Positions 26,933 to 35,789 of a stretch of 64,000 nt of DNA are shown here, in pieces (within the stretch, counting starts at the first letter, position 1; every line of letters begins with the position of its first letter). Source of the DNA: Streptomyces sp. NBC_01750 (lineage in GTDB: Bacteria > Actinomycetota > Actinomycetes > Streptomycetales > Streptomycetaceae); assembly GCF_035918095.1 (NCBI RefSeq), contig NZ_CP109137.1, positions 4,714,001-4,778,000 of the forward strand, in the 5' to 3' direction. The position numbers and the translations under genes are program-made. Below the pieces are notes generated by a model, which did not search any database, was not told where the DNA came from, and saw nothing but the letters and a program-made list of their open reading frames with translations.

Positions 26933-27496
26933 CTACGACGGACGCCGGCTGAGTAGTTGTTCGATGGCAGCCAGGCGTTCCCCGATCTGATCCAGTTCGC
27001 CTTTGGTGGCGCCGCGGGCTGCGGGTTTGAGCACGATGAGGAGCTGTCCGCTCGGTTCCAGCCGGGCCGTCTGCACCTCGTCGATGCTGTCGCCGTCGTG
27101 CAGGCGGACCGCGTTCGCCATCTCCTCGCGCCGGATCGACAGACGTCGCAAGGTTCCTGGGATGAGGCGGCCGTCTTCGACGATCGGACTACTGGTGCCT
27201 TCCAGCAGGCGGGCGGCGCGGTCGTCGGTGGCGAGCCAGCGCGTGAGGGCGGCGTTCATCGCGATGAGCGTGATGGCCCCGATTGCGCCGCCCGTGACGC
27301 TGTCGTCGGGGCCGATGACGGCGTTCTGCACGACGTTCGACAGTAGGAAAAGCACCACGAAGTCGAAGGTGTTCATGGCTGCCATGCCGCGTTTGCCGGT
27401 GAATCGGAAGATCAGGATCACCAGGGCATAGACGAACGCAGTCCGTAGGACCTTCTCCAGGATCGGCACCGGAAGCGCCAGCATGTCGTGCCACAT
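26933..27496 (-). CDS. DUF421 (YetF-like) membrane protein
   Basis: The 187-residue protein has three N-terminal transmembrane helices (FVYALVILIFRFTGKRGMAAM, FVVLFLLSNVVQNAVIG, GAIGAITLIAMNAAL) and a cytoplasmic DUF421 domain (PIVEDGRLIPGTLRRLSIRREEM). It is widespread, and its function is unknown. The family signature F-x-G-K-R-x-M is present. The start at ATG 27496 has GGAG at 8 bp; a longer frame is Pro/Arg-rich shadow. Confidence 0.9.
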   Translation of the reverse strand: MWHDMLALPVPILEKVLRTAFVYALVILIFRFTGKRGMAAMNTFDFVVLFLLSNVVQNAVIGPDDSVTGGAIGAITLIAMNAALTRWLATDDRAARLLEGTSSPIVEDGRLIPGTLRRLSIRREEMANAVRLHDGDSIDEVQTARLEPSGQLLIVLKPAARGATKGELDQIGERLAAIEQLLSRRPS

Positions 27497-27816
27497 GGAG
27501 GCTCCAGGTGGTTCGGTCGGTCGGCTGGGGTGGCCGGCGGGCAGGGTTTCGTGCCCTCGCGGCGCGCACGGGCGGCCCACGGGTCGGTCCGGGAGTCGGT
27601 CGTGGAGCCGGAACCGCCGCCGCGGTGGCGGACCGGCAGGCTGCGCCGGAGCCTGTATCAGCATCAGGGTGCCGCCCCGTATGGCATCGCTTCGCCACGC
27701 CTTCAGCGTCGCTTGAGTAATTGTCAAGACCTGTGGATCGACGGCTGCCCCGGAGGACTCCAGCCCGCGACCGAAAACGAGGTGCGGGCGGCCTCTGGCG
27801 CTGACAAGCTGCGCCG

Positions 27817-28554
27817 GTGAACCGTGAACAGATCTCCGGGATCGCCCATGCTGATCACCCGATAAAGTCTCCGCTCGACGACGACTCGGTGCGCCGGCTT
27901 CTGGAACGCGGCGTCCCGCGTGGCGACGAGCGTGTGCTCGACCTTGGTTGCGGCGGTGGGGAATGGCTACTGCGCGCCCTGGCCACGCGCCCGCAACTGC
28001 ACGCCGAGGGCGTCGACATCTCCGAGGACGCCTTGGCGCAGGCCAGCCAGGCAGCGAGCCACCTCGGGGTCCGGGAGCGCCTTGTCCTCCACCATCATGA
28101 GGCCGCGGATTTCGTCTCCTCGCAGTCGTTCGACCTGGTGCTCAGTGTCGGGGCCACGCATGCCTTCGGCGGTCTGCTCCCCACCCTCGCAGCGGCACGC
28201 AAGCACCTGGCTCCCGGCGGCCGCGTCCTGATCGGTGAGGGGTTCTGGGACCGCGACCCTTCCCAGGAGGCCGTCGAGATGCTCGGAGACTTCACCGACC
28301 TGGCGACCACCGTGGACCGTGTCGTCGCTGACGGTTGGACTCCTGTCGACGGGCACGTCAGCACGCGCCGCGAACTGGACGACTATGAATGGGCCTGCTG
28401 GGGGTCACTGGCCTCATGGGCCCTGGACCACCCTGCCGATCCGGACAGCTCGCAAGTGCTCTCGACAGCCAACACCCGGCGCTCCGAATGGCTGCGCGTC
28501 TACCGGGACACTTGGGGGTTCGTCTCCCTGGTCCTGCGTCAGACGTCCGGCTGA
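27817..28554 (+). CDS. Class I SAM-dependent methyltransferase
   Basis: The 245-residue protein has motif I RVLDLGCGGGEWL, motif II acidic residue in EGVDISEDAL, FDLVLSVGATHAFGG (motif IV) and APGGRVLIGEGFW (post-IV). It is a complete small-molecule type methyltransferase; the substrate cannot be inferred. The GTGAACC-type sequence starts at 27817 directly after a stop-rich region. No operon partner: the next gene starts 224 bp later. Confidence 0.9.
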   Translation: MNREQISGIAHADHPIKSPLDDDSVRRLLERGVPRGDERVLDLGCGGGEWLLRALATRPQLHAEGVDISEDALAQASQAASHLGVRERLVLHHHEAADFVSSQSFDLVLSVGATHAFGGLLPTLAAARKHLAPGGRVLIGEGFWDRDPSQEAVEMLGDFTDLATTVDRVVADGWTPVDGHVSTRRELDDYEWACWGSLASWALDHPADPDSSQVLSTANTRRSEWLRVYRDTWGFVSLVLRQTSG

Positions 28555-28690
28555 CGGACCCGGGGCAGCCCAAGCCCTGCCCAGGCAGATCGCAGCACTC
28601 CTCGGCCGGTGTCTCGTGGGTTCGGCCCCTCAGGCAGCGAGGGACTCGGGGCGTTCGACGAGGTGGCCGCGTTCGAAGCGGGCACTGCTG

Positions 28691-28760
28691 GACGGGCCGG
28701 CGGTGCAGGACGAGCTGCGCTACGGGACGGGCCGGCGGTGCAGGACGAGCTGCGCTACGG
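28691..28760 (+). repeat. Perfect 35-bp tandem duplication
   Basis: The unit starting GACGGGCCGGCGGTGCAGG occupies 28691-28725 and is repeated without change at 28726-28760. Because 35 is not a multiple of three, it shifts any frame crossing it. It ends 18 bp before the ankyrin/HEAT gene start and may duplicate part of its leader. Confidence 0.95.
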
Positions 28761-28778
28761 GACGGGGGTGGGGGAGTC

Positions 28779-30149
28779 ATGGGCTGCGAAGAACCCGAAG
28801 GACTCGGCGGACGGCTGATGGCGGCGGTCCGGTCGGGCGACGCCGAGGTTGTGCGGGCGCTGCTCGCGGAGGGGGCCGATCCGGACACGCGCGGCAAGGA
28901 CGGCCTCCCGGTGCTCTGCGCGGCCGTGGCGGCGTTCGACGTGCCGGTCGCCGAGGCTCTGGAAGACGGCGGCGCCGACCCGGATCTGCGGCTCCCCGAC
29001 GAGACCACACCGCTGCTGCGTGCCGTCGATCTCGGCTCCCCGGCGGTCTTCATGGCCGTGCTGGGCAGGGAACCGCGGCTGCGGCTCCCGGAGCCCGACC
29101 GGGAGCGGCTTCTCGGCCTGGCCCGTGGCTGGTACGAGAGGGGCGCGGCCGAAGAGCTGCGGCGCCGGACGGGAGCGCGGGGCCCGGCCGAGACGGTCCG
29201 AGTGCCTGACGGTGAGTACCACCACGTCGAGCAGATCACGCTCGGCGGACTCACCGTCCGGGCCGGGCACGGCTCCATCCTCACCGATCTGGAGTGGGCC
29301 TTCCGCGTCCTGACGCCCGTCGACGAGCTGGTGGCGCGTGGCGTCCGACATCGCGACGAGGACCATGCGGACTGGTGGTCGGCCTGTCACGTCCTCAGTC
29401 AGCGGCCCAGCAGGGAGACCTGGCAGGCGGTGACGGCGTACCGCCACCACCCCGACCCCCTCCACCGCCGGTTCGCCCTCGGGTTCCTCTGGAGCCGTGG
29501 GATCCTCCCGCACGAAAGCAGCGACGCGAACGATCAGGACACGTGCCGGCTGCTCGCCACATGGGCGCCCGAAGAGACCGACACCGACGTCCTCGTGAAG
29601 ATCCTCGAACTCTTCGCCGGATACACCCACCCCGGCCAGGAGGCCGTCGGGCATCGGTACACCTGCCATCCGGAGCCGCGCGTACGCCAGGAAGTGCCCT
29701 ACCTGCTCTGCGCCTACGACGTCCCGCTCACACCGACGGCCAGGGTCGCGCTGCTCACCCTCGCGCGGGACCCCCACCCCGGGGTGCGCGCCGCGGCGTG
29801 CGCCGTGCTCGGCCAGTGGCACGACCTCGGCCCCGGGGTCACCGGGACGCTGCTCGCCCTGCTTCAGGACCCGGAAGTACGGGGCAGTGCCGCGACCGCA
29901 CTTGCCGCATGCCCGGACCGGTCCCCCGCCGTGACGGAGGCCTTGGCCGGACTCCTCGACGACGAGGATCTGCTGATCCGCCTGGAGGCCGTGTACGGGC
30001 TTGCCCAACGGGACGACCCCCGCTGTGTGGAGGGGCTGGCGCGGATCGGCCCGCTCGATCCGGCGTTCGACATCGACCACCGGCCCTTGTCCGTCTGGCA
30101 CTACGAACAGCGCCGGCGGGCACACTCTTCGGCCCCTGCCGAACCATAA
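28779..30149 (+). CDS. Ankyrin repeat and HEAT-like repeat protein
   Basis: The 456-residue protein has two to three ankyrin repeats at residues 12-100 (AAVRSGDAEVVRALLAEGADPDTRGKDG-type phase, then GADPDLRLPDETTPLLRAV). HEAT/armadillo-like helices follow from about 250 to 430 (VALLTLARDPHPGVRAAACAVLG, LLALLQDPEVRGSAATALAACP, ALAGLLDDEDLLIRLEAVYGLA). It is probably a cytoplasmic scaffold or binding protein. The ATG follows GGGGGAG. Combining both solenoid types in one short bacterial protein is uncommon but known in Streptomyces. Partners are unknown. Confidence 0.85.
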   Translation: MGCEEPEGLGGRLMAAVRSGDAEVVRALLAEGADPDTRGKDGLPVLCAAVAAFDVPVAEALEDGGADPDLRLPDETTPLLRAVDLGSPAVFMAVLGREPRLRLPEPDRERLLGLARGWYERGAAEELRRRTGARGPAETVRVPDGEYHHVEQITLGGLTVRAGHGSILTDLEWAFRVLTPVDELVARGVRHRDEDHADWWSACHVLSQRPSRETWQAVTAYRHHPDPLHRRFALGFLWSRGILPHESSDANDQDTCRLLATWAPEETDTDVLVKILELFAGYTHPGQEAVGHRYTCHPEPRVRQEVPYLLCAYDVPLTPTARVALLTLARDPHPGVRAAACAVLGQWHDLGPGVTGTLLALLQDPEVRGSAATALAACPDRSPAVTEALAGLLDDEDLLIRLEAVYGLAQRDDPRCVEGLARIGPLDPAFDIDHRPLSVWHYEQRRRAHSSAPAEP

Positions 30150-30608
30150 CCGCGCCGCCCTGGTCATGGACTCTGACGACTTCGCCGCGCTTCTCGCGCC
30201 GCGCGCGTCCGGCGGCCGGGCGGAGCGGGGCGGAGACAGGAGCGTCGCCCGGCGCCAAGCCGGGTGTGCAGCGAGCACTTGAGAGAAAGTTCTACCGCGC
30301 TGCTCGGCGACGCTCAGCTCGGTACTGGTCGAGCAGGCCAAAGAACAGTTCGATCGCAGGCGTTTCGGAGGCCTCTGCCTTGCGCTCGATCTCGCTCGGC
30401 CCGCGCCCAAGCCCTTCCACCGCCTCGCCGCACTGGCCCCGACCCGCCAGCTGACCGGCAGCCCCCTGTCCGCCCACGACCCGAAGGCCCCCGGAGAACC
30501 CGACTACCGCGCCGGGACTCCGACCTGCCCAAGCGCGAGAATGGGCATCCACGCCAGCTGGTCGAGTGCGGGCTGGACGATCTCCGGCCAGACCCAGGAA
30601 GGAACCCG
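30150..30608. other. Intergenic region with no supported gene
   Basis: A minus-strand frame at 30292-30400 reads like a protein tail (IERKAEASETPAIELFFGLLDQYRAERRRAAR), and the plus strand has a long frame joined to NIPSNAP without a proper start. Neither can be supported. Confidence 0.35.
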
Positions 30609-30935
30609 ATGATCACCTGCGTCATCGACTACACCATCGACCCCTCGAAGATCAGCGCGTTCGAAGAGTTCGCGCACCGCTGGATCAATCTGGTGAACCG
30701 GCACGGCGGAACACACCACGGTTACTATCTGCCTGCCGAAGGCGCCAGCGACAAGGCACTCGCCCTGTTCAGCTTCCCTGACCTCGCATCCTACGAGCGA
30801 TACAGGATGCTATTTGGCCAGGACCCGGAATTCATCGCCGCCGATACCGTGCGCGACGACAGTTCGTGCGTCCTGCGTTACGAACGCACCTTCATGCGGC
30901 CGCTCCTCCCCTCGGATCCGCAGGCCTCGCGGTAG
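30609..30935 (+). CDS. NIPSNAP-family protein
   Basis: This 108-residue ferredoxin-like (dimeric alpha-beta barrel) protein of the NIPSNAP family contains ITCVIDYTIDPSKISAFEEFAHRW, a central HGYYLPAEGASDKALALFSF and YRMLFGQDPEF. The family has no general enzymatic role. The ATG at 30609 is preceded by AGGAAGGAACCC and matches the family start; upstream in-frame sequence is arginine-rich and not coding-like. Confidence 0.88.
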   Translation: MITCVIDYTIDPSKISAFEEFAHRWINLVNRHGGTHHGYYLPAEGASDKALALFSFPDLASYERYRMLFGQDPEFIAADTVRDDSSCVLRYERTFMRPLLPSDPQASR

Positions 30936-31221
30936 ATGCTTCGTTGCCTGCAGGGCCCCAGTTGCTGCACCGGGCCGCACACCTAAGTAGACGGCCGCGT
31001 TCCTGCCCATAAGCGGTGGCCCATCGCTCTCGGTGCGTACATCGCTCGTGACCAGGCCTTGTCGTGTTCAACGTCGTGGTGCAGGTGCGCCCTAGCTGTG
31101 TTGATCGCGATCGTTCGCGGACAGTCTCCAACAGCCCGTTTGTCGAGGTTCTGCAACTCTGCCTGCCTTGCCCCACATCCGGCGCTATGGTCACTCCCTC
31201 TTCGCACACCTTGGGGGCACC

Positions 31222-31614
31222 ATGAACACTCGCTGCTTCGCTCCGCTCCTCTTGGCAGCCGCCTGCCTGACGCTCACTGCATGCCAGGACACCGCCACGT
31301 CCACCCCGGCCGCCACGAAGACGGTTACGCAGGCCCCGGCGGCCGACGGCGCCGACGACAAGGCCGATGCGCCGGCCGAGGAAACCGTTGCTGTTCCGGA
31401 CTTCGTCGGCATGGGGCTGCAAGAGGCTCAAGACGCGGCGCAGGTAGAGGGCTTCTTCCTGCTCACGTCCCACGACAACACTGGGGCCGGGCGCATGCAG
31501 GTCTTCGACCGTAACTGGAAGGTCTGCGACCAGAATTACGCGGCAGGCAAGACCATCCCGGCCAGCACCGAACTCGACTTCGGCACGGTGAAGCTGAGCG
31601 AGACCTGCCCGTAG
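31222..31614 (+). CDS. PASTA-domain lipoprotein
   Basis: The 130-residue protein has a lipoprotein signal with lipobox LTAC (Cys21), an Ala/Thr-rich linker to about residue 58 and one PASTA domain (VAVPDFVGMGLQEAQDAAQVEGF ... AAGKTIPASTELDFGTVK). PASTA domains bind peptidoglycan fragments or beta-lactams in kinases and PBPs; isolated PASTA lipoproteins are frequent in Streptomyces and may act in wall sensing. The start has TTGGGGGC upstream. A perfect hairpin follows 16 bp after the stop. Confidence 0.88.
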   Translation: MNTRCFAPLLLAAACLTLTACQDTATSTPAATKTVTQAPAADGADDKADAPAEETVAVPDFVGMGLQEAQDAAQVEGFFLLTSHDNTGAGRMQVFDRNWKVCDQNYAAGKTIPASTELDFGTVKLSETCP

Positions 31615-31630
31615 CGCCTGGGTGCAGGAC

Positions 31631-31651
31631 GCCCCGCCTCGGAGGCGGGGC
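31631..31651 (+). terminator. Hairpin terminator
   Basis: GCCCCGCCTC pairs with GAGGCGGGGC around a single G, directly after the PASTA lipoprotein gene. The 250 bp that follow to 31903 hold no gene. Confidence 0.8.
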
Positions 31652-31903
31652 ATCTGCCGGCAGCCGCGGTTCCCCGTGGCTCCCCGCTCGATCCGGCGCG
31701 GTTGTGGAACGGGGAACTCCTGATCCAAGAGATCGGTCGTCTACGGCTATTACGGCCGCGTTAGGGCCTCTGGCGGCCGAGAGCGGTCGCGATCCGTGGC
31801 TGAGGTTGTTCTGGATCAGGACCGTTGGCGCGCCGCGGGACGGCGACCCTCGTGATGGCGAACTGCACCAGTCGACTCGCGAAGGTGCCACGTTCGCGGC
31901 CAC

Positions 31904-32338
31904 TCAGTCGAGACAGAACTCGTTGCCCTCGATGTCCTGCATCACGAGGCACGACTCGTTGACTCCATCAGCAAGCAGTAGTCGCACGCGTACGGCGCCG
32001 AGCGCGACCAGTCGTGTGCACTCGGCCTCAAGTGCGGCCAGGCGCTCTTCACCCACGAGCCCTGTGCCGACCCGCACGTCAAGATGCAGCCGATTCTTGA
32101 CGACCTTGCCTTCGGGAACGCGCTGGAAGAACAGTCGCGGGCCCACACCTGAGGGATCAATGCATGCGAACGCCGAACCCTGACGCTCAGGCGGCAGTGC
32201 GCGATCGAAATCGTCCCAAGTAGCAAACCCCTCCGGTGGCGGCGGTACGACGTACCCCAACACCTCGCACCAGAAACGAGCGACGCGCTCAGGTTCTGCG
32301 CAGTCGAAGGTGACTTGGAACTTCTTGATCGACGCCAT
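31904..32338 (-). CDS. VOC-superfamily (glyoxalase-like) protein
   Basis: The 144-residue protein matches the actinobacterial VOC/glyoxalase-like family: FQVTFDCAEPERVARFWCEVLGY at the N-terminus, RLFFQRVPEGKVVKNRLHLDVRVG (metal-side His and Glu) and the closing VMQDIEGNEFCLD. One complete VOC module suggests a dimeric metalloprotein. The substrate is unknown; some relatives confer antibiotic resistance but nothing here points to that. ATG 32338 chosen because upstream frame lacks similarity. Confidence 0.88.
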   Translation of the reverse strand: MASIKKFQVTFDCAEPERVARFWCEVLGYVVPPPPEGFATWDDFDRALPPERQGSAFACIDPSGVGPRLFFQRVPEGKVVKNRLHLDVRVGTGLVGEERLAALEAECTRLVALGAVRVRLLLADGVNESCLVMQDIEGNEFCLD

Positions 32339-32538
32339 CGGTCCACCATAGAGGCGGGGTCTTTCGTCGTCTCCACGGGCCCGCCCCTGGCTAGGTTGTG
32401 GCGCATGCGGCCGACTCTTGGCGGGCAGGCGAGGAGCCAGCCCGATTCGCGGACCGGCGTAAGGGGCCATCCTCTGTGACTGCACCGCGCCATGCATGGA
32501 CGACGAGCAACTCTCCAGCGGACGCGAGGGCGGTCCTC

Positions 32539-32781
32539 ATGAGCTGGGACAATGCGACGCTGATCATCCTGGCAAGTTTCGGCTGCGCAACGTTGCTGCT
32601 CACGCAGATCGCCGAGGTGCTGTCCAAGCTTCCGGCGATTATCCGTGCTTGGCACGAAGTACGGCGCGCGCTTCAAGCGGGGCTTGACCACCCCCCGGGA
32701 GAAGAGACCCCGCAAGAAATCGACGAAATGAGTCCCATGACGGGTGGGGGAAATTCACCAGAGGAACGCCACTCTGCGTGA
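32539..32781 (+). CDS. Small membrane protein beside scar C
   Basis: The 80-residue protein has one transmembrane helix (residues 5-25, ATLIILASFGCATLLLTQIAEVL) followed by a basic helix (KLPAIIRAWHEVRRAL) and an acidic tail. The ATG at 32539 begins the hydrophobic part; upstream frame is shadow. Similar short proteins occur on Streptomyces integrative elements, but no function is known. It ends 7 bp before scar C. Confidence 0.55.
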   Translation: MSWDNATLIILASFGCATLLLTQIAEVLSKLPAIIRAWHEVRRALQAGLDHPPGEETPQEIDEMSPMTGGGNSPEERHSA

Positions 32782-32787
32782 CAGGAG

Positions 32788-32864
32788 AAAGCCCCGGGCT
32801 GCTGGCCTGGGGCTTTTCCATGGAGCGGGTGACGGGAATCGAACCCGCGCTCTGAGCTTGGGAA
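32788..32864 (-). repeat. tRNA-Gly 3' fragment + terminator, scar C
   Basis: Best preserved copy together with E: CTTCCCAAGCTC (anticodon arm), CAGAGCGCGGGTTCGATTCC (variable/T-arm), CACCCGCTCCA (acceptor with CCA) on the minus strand, followed by the hairpin at 32788-32817. Confidence 0.85.
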
Positions 32865-32935
32865 GTAACGAGGCTTGTGCGGTGACGCGGCTTCTGACCT
32901 GCGTAGATACCCTCTCCCCGGGGGCCTTGCGGGTC

Positions 32936-32990
32936 GGATCGCACCGCTGTTGACCGTGGTTGTCCGCTCTGAAGGGCACGCTGTGGGCAC
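32936..32990. repeat. Scar-linked repeat, copy 1
   Basis: It contains a 27-base block (32936-32962, starting GGATCGCACCGC) identical to 41702-41728, then a paired element GGGCACGCTGTGGGCAC (32974-32990) with one mismatch to 41740-41756. Both lie at the same distance (about 70 bp) from their tRNA scars. Probably integrase arm-type binding sequence of the element's attachment site. Confidence 0.8.
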
Positions 32991-33323
32991 GGAGGGATGG
33001 GACCCCGGAGCGCGTGTGGGTGCGTGCGACGGTCGCTCTGCGCGGTCTCGGCTGCGCGCACGCCGTGAACTCGCGAAGAAGCGGGAGCGATCGCTGAACG
33101 ATGGCGATCACTCGGCCCGCACGCGATCACCCTGGGCCCCACCGCTCGTGTCCACCTCTACGAAGCCCGTGAACTCACACGCGGCCTCCAGGAACTCACT
33201 CCCGTCGAAGTGGACTACAAGCTCAGTTAGTGGTCCATGACCGATGCGCTCGACGCCGTCATCGGGGGGCGGTTCCACGGGGAAGTCCTGGTCCACGCGG
33301 CGCTCCCGTCGGTCCACCAGCCG
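32991..33323. other. Gap with a short gene tail
   Basis: On the plus strand a frame ending at 33236 reads AITLGPTARVHLYEARELTR followed by GLQELTPVEVDYKLS and a stop, with convincing codon use but no start; it looks like the C-terminus of a lost gene of unknown family. The remainder is unassigned. Confidence 0.4.
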
Positions 33324-33836
33324 TCAGGTGATCTGGCTGGCTGCCCACTCGGCCCACTCGCGGCGCATGGTGTTGAACCGCAGGCCGTACTCCAGGGCGA
33401 TCCGGCCGTAGACCGAAAGATTGTCGTCATCCCAGTCGACGGACTTCTCCAGTCGGCGCAGACTCTGGTACCCCTGATCGGACAGCTCGATGAGCTCGGT
33501 GAGGTAGCCGCGCGCCTGCTCGGGCGTCAGCACCCCGAGAAAGAACACCCGTAGGAGAATGTCGCTGCGGGTGTTCCGCTGCGGTTTGGTCTCGGTCAGC
33601 CAGTGCCGCAGCTCGGCCAGTCCCTCGTCGGTGAGGGCGTACTCCTTGCGGCCTCGCGGCCCCTCGGCCGCCACCATGATCAGCCCTGTGTCCGCCAGCT
33701 TGGTCAGCTCGGTGTAGATCTGGCTCTGAGTTGCCGGCCAGGCGGTGGCCAGCGACGTCTCGAACAGTTTCAGCAGGTCATAGCCGCTGGCGGGGCGCTC
33801 GGAGAGGAGCCCGAGCAGTGCGTGTCGAAGGCTCAT
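33324..33836 (-). CDS. PadR-family transcriptional regulator
   Basis: The 170-residue protein has a PadR winged helix (SLRHALLGLLSERPASGYDLLKLFETSLA, TQSQIYTELTKLADTGLIMVAAEGPRGRKEYALTDEG) and a C-terminal Vir-type helical dimerisation domain (RGYLTELIELSDQGYQSLRRLE). It is divergent from a membrane-protein/carotenoid-oxygenase pair, and two dyads fill the intergenic gap, so it probably represses that operon and itself. The ATG at 33836 is the family start; the preceding 12 codons lie within the operator. Confidence 0.92.
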   Translation of the reverse strand: MSLRHALLGLLSERPASGYDLLKLFETSLATAWPATQSQIYTELTKLADTGLIMVAAEGPRGRKEYALTDEGLAELRHWLTETKPQRNTRSDILLRVFFLGVLTPEQARGYLTELIELSDQGYQSLRRLEKSVDWDDDNLSVYGRIALEYGLRFNTMRREWAEWAASQIT

Positions 33837-33859
33837 GTTCCGCAGTCTACATTCCACTA

Positions 33860-33899
33860 TTGACATGTCCATATTAGACCTTCTAGTTTTGACATGTCA
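33860..33899. promoter_or_regulatory. Paired PadR operator candidates
   Basis: TTGACATGTC occurs twice (33860-33869 and 33889-33898). The core GACATGTC is a perfect palindrome; the right copy extends to TGACATGTCA. The AT-rich segment between them (CATATTAGACC, TCTAGTTT) should carry the divergent promoters, so a bound PadR would block both. Confidence 0.7.
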
Positions 33900-33927
33900 G
33901 AAACGGAAACACTGAAGCGGAGACCTC

Positions 33928-34482
33928 ATGTCCTACCTGCGCACCTTCCTCCCGTGGATCGTCTTCGCCGTGCTGCCCTCGGGGAACTGGCAGTGGGCGT
34001 CGCTGGCAGCCCTGGTGGTCGCGGTGGCGGTGATCGTCCAGCAGGTACGGGCGGGTGCCGGATTCGACGCGCTGATCATCGAGCTCGGCTCCGCGGTCTT
34101 CTTCGCCGTGCTGGCCGTCATCGCTTTCGCCAACCCGGACTCGGGCGTGCACGACTACTCGGCGGCGCTGTCGTCGGGCACACTGGCGGTCATCGCCGGG
34201 GTCTCGCTGGCCATCGGCAAGCCCTTCACGTCGGGCATCGCCAAGCGCACCACCCCGCGCGAGGTCTGGGGGCTCAAGCCGTTCATCCAGACCAACGTCA
34301 TCATCACCGCCGTCTGGACCGCGGCCTTTGCCCTGACTGCTGTCGTGCTCGCCTTCGTGGCGCACGAAGGGAACGCCCACTCGACCCTCGCCACGCTCAT
34401 CCAGGTCGCCGGTTTCGTGATCCCGATGATGTTCACCGTCCGCTACATCGCTCACGTCCAGGCCAAGGCCGGTGTCCGATGA
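33928..34482 (+). CDS. Integral membrane protein, unknown function
   Basis: The 184-residue protein has about six transmembrane helices (FLPWIVFAVLP, ASLAALVVAVAVIVQQV, LIIELGSAVFFAVLAVIAF, GTLAVIAGVSLAIG, VIITAVWTAAFALTAVVLAFV, LIQVAGFVIPMMFTV). A conserved-looking GKPFTSGIAKRTTPREVW loop separates helices 4 and 5. The family is not recognised with certainty; it resembles intracellular-septation-protein-like membrane proteins. The stop overlaps the carotenoid oxygenase start by 4 bp, and the pair is divergent from padR, so both are probably induced together. Confidence 0.8.
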   Translation: MSYLRTFLPWIVFAVLPSGNWQWASLAALVVAVAVIVQQVRAGAGFDALIIELGSAVFFAVLAVIAFANPDSGVHDYSAALSSGTLAVIAGVSLAIGKPFTSGIAKRTTPREVWGLKPFIQTNVIITAVWTAAFALTAVVLAFVAHEGNAHSTLATLIQVAGFVIPMMFTVRYIAHVQAKAGVR

Positions 34483-35789
34483 TCTCCGCGCACCGGGCCC
34501 GGCCCCACCTGGCGGGCAACTACGCCCCGGTCGGCGAAGAACTCACCGCGTACGACCTGCCGGTGACCGGGCGGATCCCGGCCGAACTGGCCGGCTGGTA
34601 CCTCCACAACGGGCCGAACCCGGCCGACGCCGCCTCCGGACACCGGTTCTTCGGCGACGGCATGATCCACGGCGTCCGGCTGGAGGGCGGCCGGGCCACC
34701 TCGTACCGCAACCGCTGGGTGCGTACCCGCAGCTTCACCGACGGGGCCCGGACCTACGACGACCAAGGCCACCGCGACCTCACCGCGGGCCAGGCCAACA
34801 CTCACGTCATCCGGCACGCGGGCCGGACCCTCGCCCTGGTCGAGACGGCCCTGCCGTACGAGCTCACCTGCGGCCTGGACACGGTCGGCGCGTACGACTT
34901 CGGCGGGAAGCTGGGCACCGCGGTGACCGCGCACACGAAGGCGTGCCCGGTCACCGGGGAGCTGCACTTCTTCGGCTACGGGATGCTGGAGGCCCCCTAC
35001 CTCACCTACCACCGGGCGGATGCCTCGGGCGAGCTGGTGATCAGCAGGTCTGTCGAGGTGCCCGGGCCGACGATGATGCACGACTTCAACCTCACCGCGG
35101 AGCACGTCGTCTTCATGGACCTGCCCGTCGTCTTCGACCGGGACTTGGCCATGGCCGGGACCATGCCCTACCGCTGGGACGACGGCTACGGCGCCCGGCT
35201 GGGGGTGCTGCGCCGCAACGACCCGTATGGCGAGGTGCGCTGGTTCGGCATCGACCCGTGCTACGTGTTCCACTCGCTCAACGCTTACGACGCGCCGGAC
35301 GGCACCATCGTGCTGCACGTCATGCGCTACCCGGAGTTGTGGCGGCGGACCGGCGACGTCATCGACCGCAGGCAGGAGGCCGTGCTCTGGAAGTGGACGA
35401 TCGACCCCGCCACCGGGACGGTCCGCGAGGAGCAGTGCGACGACCGTCCCGGCGAGTTCCCTCGGGTCGATGACCGGCTGACCGGGCTCGACGCCACCTA
35501 CGGGCACGTGACCTGTGGCAATGCATTGGTGCGGTACGAGCTGGGCAGCGGCGCGGCGACGGAGCACGACTTCGGGCCCCGCCGCACGCCCGGCGAGGCT
35601 GCCTTCGCCCCGGCCGGTGACGCGGCGGGCGGCCCCGGCTGGCTCATGACGTATGTCTACGACGCCGGCACCGACCGCAGCGACCTGGTCATCCTGGACG
35701 CGGGCGACCTCGCCGCCGACCCGGTCGCAATCATTCACCTGCCGACCCGCGTGCCGTACGGCTTCCACGGCAACTGGCTTGCGGATTGA
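34479..35789 (+). CDS. Carotenoid cleavage oxygenase family enzyme
   Basis: This 436-residue non-heme iron dioxygenase has the four-histidine site visible in order: NTHVIRH, AHTKACP (HTK), MMHDFNLT (HDF) and the terminal YGFHGNW. GWYLHNGPNP near the N-terminus and FFGDGMIHG are also typical, and length is normal. Members split carotenoids, stilbenes or apocarotenoids; the substrate is unknown and no carotenoid genes are nearby. It is coupled to the upstream membrane protein and likely controlled by PadR, suggesting response to a phenolic or lipophilic compound; that last step is inference. Confidence 0.92.
   Translation: MISAHRARPHLAGNYAPVGEELTAYDLPVTGRIPAELAGWYLHNGPNPADAASGHRFFGDGMIHGVRLEGGRATSYRNRWVRTRSFTDGARTYDDQGHRDLTAGQANTHVIRHAGRTLALVETALPYELTCGLDTVGAYDFGGKLGTAVTAHTKACPVTGELHFFGYGMLEAPYLTYHRADASGELVISRSVEVPGPTMMHDFNLTAEHVVFMDLPVVFDRDLAMAGTMPYRWDDGYGARLGVLRRNDPYGEVRWFGIDPCYVFHSLNAYDAPDGTIVLHVMRYPELWRRTGDVIDRRQEAVLWKWTIDPATGTVREEQCDDRPGEFPRVDDRLTGLDATYGHVTCGNALVRYELGSGAATEHDFGPRRTPGEAAFAPAGDAAGGPGWLMTYVYDAGTDRSDLVILDAGDLAADPVAIIHLPTRVPYGFHGNWLAD

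Noticed and set aside
32398..32538. N-terminal extension of the small membrane protein
   Set aside because: Composition is shadow-like and antisense to the upstream region of the VOC gene; ATG 32539 fits the hydrophobic start.
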